Positions 1 through 7,177 of a DNA stretch of 12,410 nucleotides are shown one piece after another. Position numbers and translations under genes: made by a program. Positions within the stretch are counted from its first letter, which is position 1; each line of letters opens with the position of its first letter. The notes beneath the pieces were generated by a model, which did not search any database, was not told where the DNA came from, and saw nothing but the letters and a program-made list of their open reading frames with translations. This DNA comes from Cellulomonadaceae bacterium (GTDB taxonomy: Bacteria > Actinomycetota > Actinomycetes > Actinomycetales > Cellulomonadaceae). The DNA is taken from assembly GCA_031282935.1 (NCBI GenBank), contig JAITCS010000108.1, positions 1-12,410 on the forward strand, in the 5' to 3' direction.

Positions 1-2
1 TT

Positions 3-191
3 CGTGCGGAAATAAACGCTAGGATAGATGCGCTGGAAGCGAAAATGGATGCAAAATTCGCCGCGCTTGATGCGAAATACGACGCCAAAATTGACTCGGT
101 GCGCGAGGATATTCTTGCCCTATCAAAGGATTTGCGGCACAGCGGCGCTATCCCTAGAAACAACCTTGCCAGGCGCAGGCTAGTAGGGTAA
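3..191 (+). CDS. C-terminal fragment of a coiled-coil protein, 5' end outside the window
   Basis: An open frame enters from the left edge and ends at TAA 189-191, giving 62 residues. The visible part is a charged, Ala/Asp/Lys-rich amphipathic helix with DAK recurring at heptad-like spacing (LEAKMDAKFAALDAKYDAK, then IDSVREDILAL), followed by a short basic tail (ARRRLVG). This reads as a coiled coil without a membrane segment. I do not recognise a family; such tails occur on small actinobacterial proteins, including antitoxin-like and phage-tail-like ones, but nothing here decides between them. The other two forward frames are closed within the first 25 bases, which supports this one. The stop codon is formed at the junction of a 20-bp tandem duplication, so the last residues may be recent or variable. 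No start or ribosome binding site can be seen. Confidence 0.55.
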   Translation, partial: RAEINARIDALEAKMDAKFAALDAKYDAKIDSVREDILALSKDLRHSGAIPRNNLARRRLVG

Positions 192-210
192 GGCGCAGGC
201 TAGTGGGGTT
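171..210. repeat. 20-bp tandem duplication at the end of the coiled-coil gene
   Basis: Two adjacent 20-bp copies, 171-190 and 191-210, begin AGGCGCAGGCTAGT and differ at 2 of 20 positions (15th and 20th base). The TAA stop of the upstream reading frame uses the last two bases of copy 1 and the first base of copy 2. The unit length is not a multiple of three, so a change in copy number would alter the C-terminus. Confidence 0.85.
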
Positions 211-282
211 ACCCCCCAAAGAGAGCGGGCGCCAAACCCACAGCGCGCTGCGTAGAGGTGCGAAACCAGGGGCGACCCCCGC

Positions 283-295
283 TATAATGGAAACT
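283..295 (+). promoter_or_regulatory. Perfect -10 box (TATAAT) for a probably leaderless oxidoreductase mRNA
   Basis: TATAAT is at 283-288. Seven bases separate it from the ATG at 296, so the expected transcription start falls on or next to the A of that ATG. This is the arrangement known for leaderless actinobacterial genes. No good -35 hexamer is seen; GTGCGA at 258-263 is a weak match at a long spacing. No Shine-Dalgarno sequence precedes the ATG, which fits a leaderless message. Confidence 0.6.
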
Positions 296-1261
296 ATGCG
301 AGCTGCCTATGTGTCCCATTTAGTGCCGGATGCGCCCCTGGACGGCCTAGTAATCGGCGAACGCCCAGCACCCGAGCCGCGCGAGGGATGGGCAACAGTG
401 CAGGTCAAGGCGGCCGCGCTGAACCACCACGACCTGTGGGCCTTGCGCGGGGTGGGGCTGAGCGACAAACAATGCCCAATGATTCTGGGCACGGACGCCG
501 CCGGGATCGCGCCCGACGGCAGCGAGGTGATCGTACACGGCGTAATTGGCGGCGACGGCGTGGGCGTGGCTCCCGGCGAGGGGCGCTCGCTGCTTTCAGA
601 GAAATATCAGGGCACCCTCGCGGAATACGTGTCCGTGCCCAAGGCAAACCTCATTCCGAAACCCGCCGCCCTCACCTTCGAGGAAGCAGCCTGCCTACCC
701 ACCGCATACCTGACCGCCTACAACATGCTGTTCCGCGCCGCTCGCCTCGGCCCCGGCCATTCCGTGCTGGTGCAGGGTATCGGCGGCGGGGTGGCCACGG
801 CCGCCATCGTGCTGGGCAAAGCGGCCGGGCTTGAGGTGTACGCGACCTCTCGGCACGCGTCCAAGCTCGAACGCGGCAAAGCTTTGGGCGCGGTTTGGAC
901 CGGCAAAACTGGCGAACGGCTGCCCAAGCGCGTGGACGCCGTGATCGAATCCGTGGGGGCGGCCACCTGGGGCAGTTCGGTGCGGGCCGTGCGGGCTGGA
1001 GGCACGATTGCGGTTTGCGGCGCGACCAGCGGCGACGCTCCCCCAGCCGAACTGACGCGGATATTCTTCAACGAGGTGCATGTGGTGGGCTGCACGATGG
1101 GAACCCGTGCCGACCTCGCCGCTTTAGCAAATTTCCTGGCCACCACCGGCACTCGCCCCGTCATTGACTCCGTATTGCCGCTCGAAAAGGTGCCGGACGG
1201 GTTGGAGCGATTGGCCGCAGGATACCAGACCGGCAAGATCGTAATTAGCATCAGCAAATAG
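296..1261 (+). CDS. Zinc-independent MDR-family NAD(P)H oxidoreductase (quinone-reductase-like)
   Basis: A 321-aa cytoplasmic oxidoreductase of the medium-chain dehydrogenase/reductase (MDR) superfamily. Residues 1-120 form the GroES-like substrate domain, with the family motifs ALNHHDLWALRG (41-52) and PMILGTDAAG (61-70). Residues about 125-280 form the Rossmann cofactor domain, with VLVQGIGGG (157-165) as the glycine turn and TSRHASK (184-190) after the second strand; the basic residues there suggest NADPH, by inference. The catalytic zinc cysteine and the four-cysteine structural zinc lobe of true alcohol dehydrogenases are absent, so a quinone or enone reductase is more likely than an alcohol dehydrogenase. 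The substrate cannot be read from sequence. I chose ATG 296 because the family usually begins MRAA and the perfect -10 box at 283-288 overlaps the in-frame ATG at 287. Starts at 203 or 287 would lie upstream of the predicted transcript. Followed by the YwaF-like gene after 80 bp. Confidence 0.88.
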   Translation: MRAAYVSHLVPDAPLDGLVIGERPAPEPREGWATVQVKAAALNHHDLWALRGVGLSDKQCPMILGTDAAGIAPDGSEVIVHGVIGGDGVGVAPGEGRSLLSEKYQGTLAEYVSVPKANLIPKPAALTFEEAACLPTAYLTAYNMLFRAARLGPGHSVLVQGIGGGVATAAIVLGKAAGLEVYATSRHASKLERGKALGAVWTGKTGERLPKRVDAVIESVGAATWGSSVRAVRAGGTIAVCGATSGDAPPAELTRIFFNEVHVVGCTMGTRADLAALANFLATTGTRPVIDSVLPLEKVPDGLERLAAGYQTGKIVISISK

Positions 1262-1341
1262 CAAAACTTAGCAGCCCGCGCCGATAATTCCCCCACGCGG
1301 TAAGCTACGGGTAACACGAGTTTTACGTTTTTGGAGTTCCG

Positions 1342-2106
1342 ATGAATCCGTTCACCCCGTTGTGGTATGTGCTAATTCTGTTGTTTATCCTATTCGGAAT
1401 GGCTATTCATAGTTGGCTGCGGGATAAAGATAGGGACTTCCAGCGTAAAGTTTTGACTGGATTAGCGATAGGTTTGTGGGTGTTGTCCACCACTTTCACC
1501 TTTGACAGAATACACGATCCGCGTTTCGATTTTCAACTAACCCAGAACTTGCCGTTGCATTTCTGTTCCCTGGTGACGATAATGCTTATGCCAGCGTTTA
1601 TCCTGCCCGAGCACAATAGGTGGACTCGGTGGTATCGAGCTATTCTTTTCTACCCGGGCCTTGCCGCGGCTTTTCTGGCGGTAGCCGCCCCAGCGGTCGA
1701 ATACTTGGATCAGCCCCTATTCGCGATGAATACCCTGTTTTACTTTGTCCATCTCGGCAATGTGGTGTTGTGCGCTTTACTAGCCTCCCTCGGCTTCTAT
1801 CACCCCACCATTCGGGACATTTTCAGGTCTTTGATCGGTTTCTTTGTCATCGCGGTGGCGATATTCCCGCTCACTTTGCTTATTCGCGCTTTCATAGACG
1901 GGCAAGCGAATTACTTCTTTGAGTTCGATCCGGCCGGGTCAGCCATCTTCGATATGCTCTGGGCGGTGATTCCGATTCCGTTGCTTTATCAGGTTCCGTT
2001 ATTGGTGCTGATTATCCCGGTGCTCTTGCTGGAATACGGCATTTACCGGCTGGCCAAGAAATATCATGTCGGATTCCATCGCCGCGCGGGGTACTTGGCG
2101 CGCTGA
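1342..2106 (+). CDS. YwaF/TMEM164-family integral membrane protein
   Basis: A 254-aa polytopic membrane protein with about seven hydrophobic segments (near residues 6-22, 36-54, 71-89, 98-118, 127-152, 163-183 and 206-235). It carries the LPLHFCSL motif (70-77) typical of the TIGR02206/YwaF family, related to eukaryotic TMEM164. HLGN at 137-140 and the ANYFFEFDPAGSAIFD stretch (189-204) also fit that family's conserved loop. Bacterial members have no settled function. Human TMEM164 has been reported as an acyltransferase using a conserved Cys and His, and C75 and H137 here could be the equivalents; that is inference. The start ATG has GGAG 7 bases upstream (1332-1335). A GATAAT box at 1283-1288 could be its own -10, though no convincing -35 accompanies it. 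The gene is visibly richer in A/T than the oxidoreductase before it, a possible sign of different ancestry. Confidence 0.82.
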   Translation: MNPFTPLWYVLILLFILFGMAIHSWLRDKDRDFQRKVLTGLAIGLWVLSTTFTFDRIHDPRFDFQLTQNLPLHFCSLVTIMLMPAFILPEHNRWTRWYRAILFYPGLAAAFLAVAAPAVEYLDQPLFAMNTLFYFVHLGNVVLCALLASLGFYHPTIRDIFRSLIGFFVIAVAIFPLTLLIRAFIDGQANYFFEFDPAGSAIFDMLWAVIPIPLLYQVPLLVLIIPVLLLEYGIYRLAKKYHVGFHRRAGYLAR

Positions 2107-2216
2107 CCGCTGTCCGCCCGGGAAATTGCCGCTGTGGGAAACTCGCAGTAAATGGGGGGTTTCGACGGACTCAACCAGCGGGGGGGGGTTCGCAGTTATT
2201 CGGAGGTTATCGGAGG
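2107..2216. other. Convergent intergenic region with long G-runs
   Basis: The 110 bp between the convergent ends of the YwaF-like gene and the 568-aa gene contain a run of six G (2153-2158) and one of nine G (2180-2188). I find no clean intrinsic terminator hairpin here, although two convergent genes would be expected to need one. The G9 run is long for unconstrained DNA and is a likely slippage site. Confidence 0.6.
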
Positions 2217-2219
2217 TTA
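2200..2219. repeat. 10-bp tandem duplication across the stop codon of the 568-aa gene
   Basis: TCGGAGGTTA occurs twice in a row at 2200-2209 and 2210-2219, with a partial third copy (TTCGGAGGT) near 2244. The TAA stop of the minus-strand gene (2219-2217) is the last three bases of the second copy. Confidence 0.8.
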
Positions 2220-3923
2220 GCCGTTATTGGGGGTCGCTGGATATTCGGAGGTGCGCGGCAGCGTGGGCGCGTTAGGCACCACCAGCGGCACACTCGTGGT
2301 GATCGGGCGGGCAATCACCGGAAGTTGGGTGGTATCCCAGCTCAGCGGGTCAGCCGCATCTGTGCCCTTTGCGAACACGCCCGTGAACTCAATCGGTTGA
2401 CTGTCTGGGCGTCGGTGCCGCGCAGCTCGCACGGAGGTCCGGCTCGGGACTTGACGGGTTGGGATAATCCCTGGCGCTTCGGCGGCGGTGCGAGCCCAGG
2501 AGCGGCTGGCAGGCGGGCCGGGAACCGTGCCGGGGCCAACTATATGAGCGGAGGCGGCGAGGGCATGTTTCGCCCGTTCGATAGCGGCCTCGACGGGGCT
2601 GAGGTGCGGTGATACAACGCCTACACTCGCGGGCGCCCGATGGGGGTCAGGTGTCTGATGGGATTCTGGCGCCAGATAGGGCACCGATGGCGGTGCCGGA
2701 ACCGAAAGCGGTTGGGCCATCGGCGTCAGGCCAGCACCGGATGCCAAAGGCGTCGCGGGCATATCAAGCGAAAGCCGTGGCCCAGCGGGGAGTGGTGCGG
2801 CAGAATGTGGCCCATCGTCCAGCTGCTGCGCGGCGGCGAGCCGACGTTCTCGGCGCGAGAGCGCAGGCGCTGCGGCCCCATCGGGCAAGACGTGCCGCGA
2901 CAAAATGGTTCGGAGCGACTCCAAGCGGTGCCCATCGAAGCCCGCATCTGGCTCTGGCCCCACGGTCGCCACCCGAATCGGTTCTGACCTCGGCCCAGTG
3001 CCACTATCCCCAGCGGTCGCCACCCGGACCGGCGCTGATACCTGCCCGATGCCACCAGCGGCCGCGCCCGCCACTAGCGCGAGGCGGCGCGCTTTGCGAG
3101 AACCGAGCAAGACCGACGGCGCTTCCCCGCCCAATGTTTCACGTGGAACATGACCGCCACCAGAATCAGCACGACCAGAACCAGCCCCGCCAGAAACAGA
3201 GCCCCCGGCGCCCCAACCGCCCGCAGTAGAAGCAACCGCCGCCCGCCGATACCCCTCAGCGTCAACGGCAGAAATGCGCAGCCGCGAAACAGCCGTCTGC
3301 CCCACCAACTCGGGGTGCTCGGGCGGCGAACTTGGGTTCACCACCAGCGGCGATACGTCTATGAAGCGTTGCCCGTCCGTGGCCTGCAATGCCCCCGCGC
3401 GCAACACTTTGATGGGCAGCTCGGGCCTGTTCAGGAAATCAACGGCGTTGAGCACTGTTTGGTCGGCGTCGGCACAGATTACGATAAGCCGGGCACCGCG
3501 ATTTCCGGTGGCCGCCCGCCGAAAAGGCACGGCGTCCAAGAATTGGGAGAGGTCGCGCGCGAACCCACCGAGGCCCCCCTGGTATTGCGCGGCGAGTTGC
3601 CCTCGCGACATTCGGCCAGCCGCCCCGGCATGTCCCAGGGCTCGGAGCAGCGCGATGTGATCCAGGTGCCCCACCATCTCGACCACCAGCGGCACCCCGG
3701 AGGCGTCGAGCGCGATCAGGGTGGGCTGTTTCACCCCGTCGCCGGTGACCACCGGGAAAACGGCCTCGCCCACCAAACCGTCCAGCGCGGCAAGCACCTC
3801 TTCCGGGCGGGCCGGGGGTTCCTCCCCATCGCTGCGCGACGGGAACTCGCTACGAGACGAAAGCTCACTGCGCGAAGAAGGCGCCGTTTCGTCAGCGGGC
3901 AGGGCGACCTCAAGGAGCGGCAT
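2217..3923 (-). CDS. Uncharacterised protein: globular N-terminal domain plus long Pro/Ala-rich tail
   Basis: A 568-aa protein that I do not recognise as a named family. Residues 11-40 are a disordered Ser/Arg/Glu stretch with three SRS(E/D) repeats. Residues about 41-192 look like a compact alpha/beta domain (PTLIALDASGVPLVVEMVGH, then HAGAAGRMSRGQLAAQY and GARLIVICADAD). The D-x(8)-E-x-M pattern at 73-84 recalls PD-(D/E)XK folds but lacks the lysine, so nuclease activity is not supported. Residues 200-568 are low-complexity, rich in Pro, Ala, Ser and Arg, with a repeated P(V/I)RVAT(A/V)G at 298-305 and 315-322. I chose ATG 3923 over GTG 3938 because AGAGGGG sits 5 bases before it. A parS site lies inside codons 258-263. 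Just upstream of parS the GC-rich third-position signature moves to another frame that encodes a membrane helix, so a pair of compensating frameshifts is possible. It follows the FAD/Fe-S gene by 65 bp on the same strand. Confidence 0.72.
   Translation of the reverse strand: MPLLEVALPADETAPSSRSELSSRSEFPSRSDGEEPPARPEEVLAALDGLVGEAVFPVVTGDGVKQPTLIALDASGVPLVVEMVGHLDHIALLRALGHAGAAGRMSRGQLAAQYQGGLGGFARDLSQFLDAVPFRRAATGNRGARLIVICADADQTVLNAVDFLNRPELPIKVLRAGALQATDGQRFIDVSPLVVNPSSPPEHPELVGQTAVSRLRISAVDAEGYRRAAVASTAGGWGAGGSVSGGAGSGRADSGGGHVPRETLGGEAPSVLLGSRKARRLALVAGAAAGGIGQVSAPVRVATAGDSGTGPRSEPIRVATVGPEPDAGFDGHRLESLRTILSRHVLPDGAAAPALSRRERRLAAAQQLDDGPHSAAPLPAGPRLSLDMPATPLASGAGLTPMAQPLSVPAPPSVPYLAPESHQTPDPHRAPASVGVVSPHLSPVEAAIERAKHALAASAHIVGPGTVPGPPASRSWARTAAEAPGIIPTRQVPSRTSVRAARHRRPDSQPIEFTGVFAKGTDAADPLSWDTTQLPVIARPITTSVPLVVPNAPTLPRTSEYPATPNNG
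3135..3150 (-). promoter_or_regulatory. parS: parS, chromosome-segregation ParB binding site
   Basis: Read on the minus strand, the 16-mer is TGTTCCACGTGAAACA, which matches the bacterial chromosomal parS consensus TGTTNCACGTGAAACA at every position. Read on the plus strand it is one mismatch from the perfect palindrome. It lies inside a coding sequence, as several known parS sites do, and encodes HVPRET in that frame. ParB loaded here would spread and recruit SMC and ParA. I found no second copy in the window. parS sites are normally clustered near the replication origin. Confidence 0.75.
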
Positions 3924-3956
3924 TGCGTCCCCTCTCACTCGTCCCGGCTCCCCATC

Positions 3957-3962
3957 ATTCTA
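3957..3962 (-). promoter_or_regulatory. Possible -10 box for the 568-aa gene
   Basis: On the minus strand TAGAAT (5 of 6 matches to TATAAT) lies 33 bases upstream of the chosen ATG and would start transcription near 3950, giving a leader of about 27 bases. No convincing -35 hexamer is present, and cotranscription with the upstream FAD/Fe-S gene is equally possible. Confidence 0.3.
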
Positions 3963-3988
3963 CCCAGAAAACCGCCCAAACAGAAACC

Positions 3989-6900
3989 CTAGCGCAGCCT
4001 TTCGGCTATTACTTCCACCAGCGCCTTGCCCTCTTTGTCGGCGAGTTGCAGGGCTTGCGTGCGGCAACTGAAACCGTCAGCGAGAAACGCCGTCGAGTTG
4101 TCGGCCTTACGCAACGCGGGCAGCAGGGCGTTCTCCGCGACTGCCACCGACACCTCGTAGTGCCCCTTTTGCATGCCAAAGTTCCCGGCCAACCCGCAAC
4201 ACCCGGACAAAACCTCAATTTGGGCACCCGCGTTGCGCAGCAGTTTCTCGTCCGCGCCATACCCCATCACGGAGTGGTGGTGGCAGTGCGGCTGCACCAC
4301 CGCTTTGAGGTCGGACATGTCAGGCAGCGTCCAGTCTTGGGGCGCCGTGGCCGGGTCGGTCAGCAGCTCCGCGAATGTGCGCGTCGCGGCGGCAATGGCT
4401 TTGGCGCGGGGGTCATTCGGGAACAAATCCACCAGGTCAGAGCGCAAAACTGCGGTGCAACTCGGTTCCAGGCCCACTATCGGGATGCCGTTAACAGCGT
4501 AGGGCCCGAGCACGGCCATGAGGTTTTCCATCCGCTTGCGGGCGCCGTCGAGTTGCCCGGTCGAAATCCAGGTGAGGCCGCAACACGCCTGCTTTTCGGG
4601 CACGATAATTCGGTAGCCCGCCGCACTGAGCACTTTGACGGCCGCCTCTGGCACGTTCGGCGCGATGGTGTCACTGAATGAGTCCGTCCACAGCACCACC
4701 GGCGGCCCGCTTAGGGTTTCGCCGTGTTTGCGCCACCACTTGCGGAAGGGCGTGGGCGCGAAGGCCATCAGTTTGCGCTCGGGCGCCATGCCGCCCACCT
4801 TGAGCACCAGTTTCGTGATCGGCGGGAATCCGAGCACCGCGTTGATCACTGGCACCAGCGGCCCAAACTCGCCGACCAGCCGGGCCCAGCGCGGCAACCA
4901 GCCGAGCACATAGTGATCCACCGGCCGCACGTGCCCCTTATATTTGCGGTGCAGCACCTCGGACTTCCAGCGGGCGATGTCCACCACGGCCGGGCAATCC
5001 GAGCTGCACGCCTTACAGCTCAGGCACAAATCCAACGAATCAAGCACCTCTGGCGAGGTGAGGCCGTGAATCAGCGAGCCGTTGACGGCCTCTTGCAGCA
5101 CACGCGCCCGCCCCCGCGTCACATCTTTCTCATCGCGCGTGGCCTGATACGACGGGCACATGAAGGAGTTGGCCGGGCCACCCAGCCCAGCGCGACACTT
5201 GCCCACGCCCATACAGCGGTGCGCGGCCTTGATCAGGTCGTGGTCGTCTTCGCTGAATGAGAACCCGAAATAGCCTGCCTTTTGCGCGACGCCGTGCAGG
5301 TGACCGTGCGGGTGGGCGCGACCGTCACGCTTGGCGGGCCGGTTCGCGGGGATCGGTTTCGGCAACGGGCGGCGCAGGTCACCGTCGAGCCGGAACGCTT
5401 TGTCGTTGCTCGCCTTGGCATTCGGGGAGGTGATGACACCGGGGTTCAGGTGGCTCGCGGGGTCGAACAGAGCTTTGAACTTTCCCAGCAGCTCGATGGC
5501 TTGGGGCGAATACATTTTGGTGAGCAACTCGCTGCGGGCCCGCCCATCGCCGTGCTCCCCCGACATCGAGCCGCCGTACTTGACCACCAGGTCACCGGCC
5601 TCTTCCATGAAGGCCCGGAAACTGCCGTTCTCGGATAAATCGCGCGACCCCAAATGTTTGCCGGGCCGTTCCAGCGGGAAATCCACCCGCATGTGAATAC
5701 AGCCGTCCCCGAAGTGGCCGTAAGGCACCCCGTCAAAGCCGTATTTGTCAAGCAAACTCAACAAATCCCGCAGGTAGGCACCCAAGTGCTCCGGCAAAAC
5801 CGCGCTGTCCTCCCAGCCCGGCCAAGCCTGCTGGTTGGCGAGCGTGCGCCCGGCCAAACCGGCCCCGTCGGCACGGATGGACCACATGCGCGCGGCGTCC
5901 GGCCCGGCAGGCAAAATCTGGGAATCTATCGAGGTCGAAGCGGCCACCACGGCCTCCGCGTGCAGCATGGCCTGCTCGGGCGTGTCGCCCTCCACCTCAA
6001 TCATCAGCCAACCGCGCCCCTGAGGCAACGGCGGTACGTGCTTGGCCCCCATGTGCGCCTGGATTATCTCAATCAGTCGCGCGTCCAAACCCTCGATGGC
6101 CAGCGGACGCCCCTTGCCCGGAATCGCAAGCAAACGCGGTATGTCATCGGCAGCCTTGGGCATGTCCTCATAGCCGAGCACCACGAGGTTGGGCTGCTTG
6201 GGCATGGGCACCAGGTTGAGTTTCGCATTCAGCACGGTGACGCAGGTTCCCTCGGTGCCGACCAAGGCTTTGGCCAGGTCAGAGCCGTTTTCGGGGAGTA
6301 AATGCTCTAGGGAGTAGCCGGAGATTTGGCGCTGGAACCTGCCGAATTCGGTTCTGATGATGGCCAGGTTGTCGGCCACTAATTCGGCCAGGCCGGGCAC
6401 CTCCTTATATGTGGGGTCGCCTTTGCCTGCGGTGAACCGGCGGCCCCTACCATCTATACAGTCCAGTTCGAGGGTGTTGTCGGAGGTTCGCCCGTACGCG
6501 ACCGCATGTGGCCCGCACGCGTTGTTGCCGATCATGCCGCCAAAGGCAGCGCGGTTCTGCGTGGACGGGTCTGGCCCGAAGCGCAGGTGGTAGGGGGCGG
6601 CAGCGGTTTGCAGGGTGGACATGATGGCGCCCGCTTGCACGGTGGCGGTGCGTTTTTCGGGGTCAATTTCGAGGACACGGTTCAGGTGGCGGCTGAAATC
6701 GAGCACGGCCCCGGTGCCGATGGCGTTTCCGGCGATGGAGGTGCCACCGCCCCGGGCGGTGATGATGACGTTGTTGTCCCGCAGCGCTTTGAGGGCGCTG
6801 ACGACATCGGCATCAGTGGCCGGGAAAATCACCAGTTTCGGGATGGCCCGATAAATCGAGGCGTCCGTGGAGTATTCGGCTCGACGGCGCGGCTCCCAGT

Positions 6901-7081
6901 CCAGCTCGCCCTCGAAACCGGCCGCTATCAGCGTTTCAACAACCCGCGCGATGGCCGGATCTTGGGGCCACTTCGCGCCTTCCTCATCCCAGGCCCCCGC
7001 TGATTCAGCCAGGCCTTCATCCACGCCAGAGCGCTCGTGGCGGTCATCTTGGGTCACGGCCTGGGCGAGTACAGAGGTCAC
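3989..7081 (-). CDS. FAD- and [4Fe-4S]-binding D-2-hydroxyacid dehydrogenase, YdiJ-like fusion
   Basis: A cytoplasmic or membrane-associated oxidoreductase of about 1030 aa, close in length and layout to E. coli YdiJ. First comes a PCMH-type FAD domain: GGGTSIAG at 111-118, then GGMIGNNACGPHAVAYGRTS at 181-200. The FAD-oxidase C-terminal domain has GHFGDGCIH (455-463) and SGEHGDGRAR (507-516). The ferredoxin-like part has cysteines 623, 629 and 642 and the motif CLSCKACSSDCP with cysteines 686, 689, 692 and 696. Two CCG-type cysteine domains follow (CCG at 833, C875; C933, CCG at 961). Family knowledge indicates oxidation of D-2-hydroxyglutarate or D-lactate with electrons passed through the Fe-S centres; the substrate here is unproven. 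All key motifs are intact. GTG 7081 is my best start: TTG 7141 would sit in the loop of a hairpin. No Shine-Dalgarno sequence precedes either, and GTG 7057 is possible. Confidence 0.88.
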   Translation of the reverse strand: MTSVLAQAVTQDDRHERSGVDEGLAESAGAWDEEGAKWPQDPAIARVVETLIAAGFEGELDWEPRRRAEYSTDASIYRAIPKLVIFPATDADVVSALKALRDNNVIITARGGGTSIAGNAIGTGAVLDFSRHLNRVLEIDPEKRTATVQAGAIMSTLQTAAAPYHLRFGPDPSTQNRAAFGGMIGNNACGPHAVAYGRTSDNTLELDCIDGRGRRFTAGKGDPTYKEVPGLAELVADNLAIIRTEFGRFQRQISGYSLEHLLPENGSDLAKALVGTEGTCVTVLNAKLNLVPMPKQPNLVVLGYEDMPKAADDIPRLLAIPGKGRPLAIEGLDARLIEIIQAHMGAKHVPPLPQGRGWLMIEVEGDTPEQAMLHAEAVVAASTSIDSQILPAGPDAARMWSIRADGAGLAGRTLANQQAWPGWEDSAVLPEHLGAYLRDLLSLLDKYGFDGVPYGHFGDGCIHMRVDFPLERPGKHLGSRDLSENGSFRAFMEEAGDLVVKYGGSMSGEHGDGRARSELLTKMYSPQAIELLGKFKALFDPASHLNPGVITSPNAKASNDKAFRLDGDLRRPLPKPIPANRPAKRDGRAHPHGHLHGVAQKAGYFGFSFSEDDHDLIKAAHRCMGVGKCRAGLGGPANSFMCPSYQATRDEKDVTRGRARVLQEAVNGSLIHGLTSPEVLDSLDLCLSCKACSSDCPAVVDIARWKSEVLHRKYKGHVRPVDHYVLGWLPRWARLVGEFGPLVPVINAVLGFPPITKLVLKVGGMAPERKLMAFAPTPFRKWWRKHGETLSGPPVVLWTDSFSDTIAPNVPEAAVKVLSAAGYRIIVPEKQACCGLTWISTGQLDGARKRMENLMAVLGPYAVNGIPIVGLEPSCTAVLRSDLVDLFPNDPRAKAIAAATRTFAELLTDPATAPQDWTLPDMSDLKAVVQPHCHHHSVMGYGADEKLLRNAGAQIEVLSGCCGLAGNFGMQKGHYEVSVAVAENALLPALRKADNSTAFLADGFSCRTQALQLADKEGKALVEVIAERLR

Positions 7082-7125
7082 CCTTTTATCATGCCCTAAA
7101 AGCGACCCCCAACCCCGCAACACCG

Positions 7126-7159
7126 CCGCGCCGCGTTGCAAGCAATCAACGCGGCGCGG
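7126..7159 (-). terminator. GC-rich hairpin, probable terminator of the lipoprotein gene
   Basis: A perfect 13-bp inverted repeat (7126-7138 with 7147-7159, arm CCGCGCCGCGTTG) encloses an 8-base loop. It begins 18 bases after the lipoprotein stop codon on the minus strand. No U-run follows, which is common in high-GC actinobacterial terminators, so termination may be partial or Rho-assisted. It separates the lipoprotein from the FAD/Fe-S gene. Confidence 0.65.
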
Positions 7160-7177
7160 GCCAAAGTAACCGGCTAC

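Noticed and set aside
203..295. N-terminal extension of the oxidoreductase from 203
   Set aside because: The extension resembles no MDR N-terminus and lies upstream of the predicted transcription start; part of it is the promoter and the tandem repeat.
1480..1495. DnaA-box-like TTGTCCACC inside the YwaF-like gene
   Set aside because: A single site with one mismatch and no cluster; it does not support a replication origin in this window.
2217..3923. 568-aa protein as a PD-(D/E)XK nuclease
   Set aside because: The Asp and Glu pattern is present but the catalytic lysine position is Met and no other nuclease motif is visible.
3923..4681. Long plus-strand open frames opposite the FAD/Fe-S gene
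   Set aside because: They are antisense shadows of a gene with intact catalytic motifs, show no protein-family features and have no ribosome binding site.
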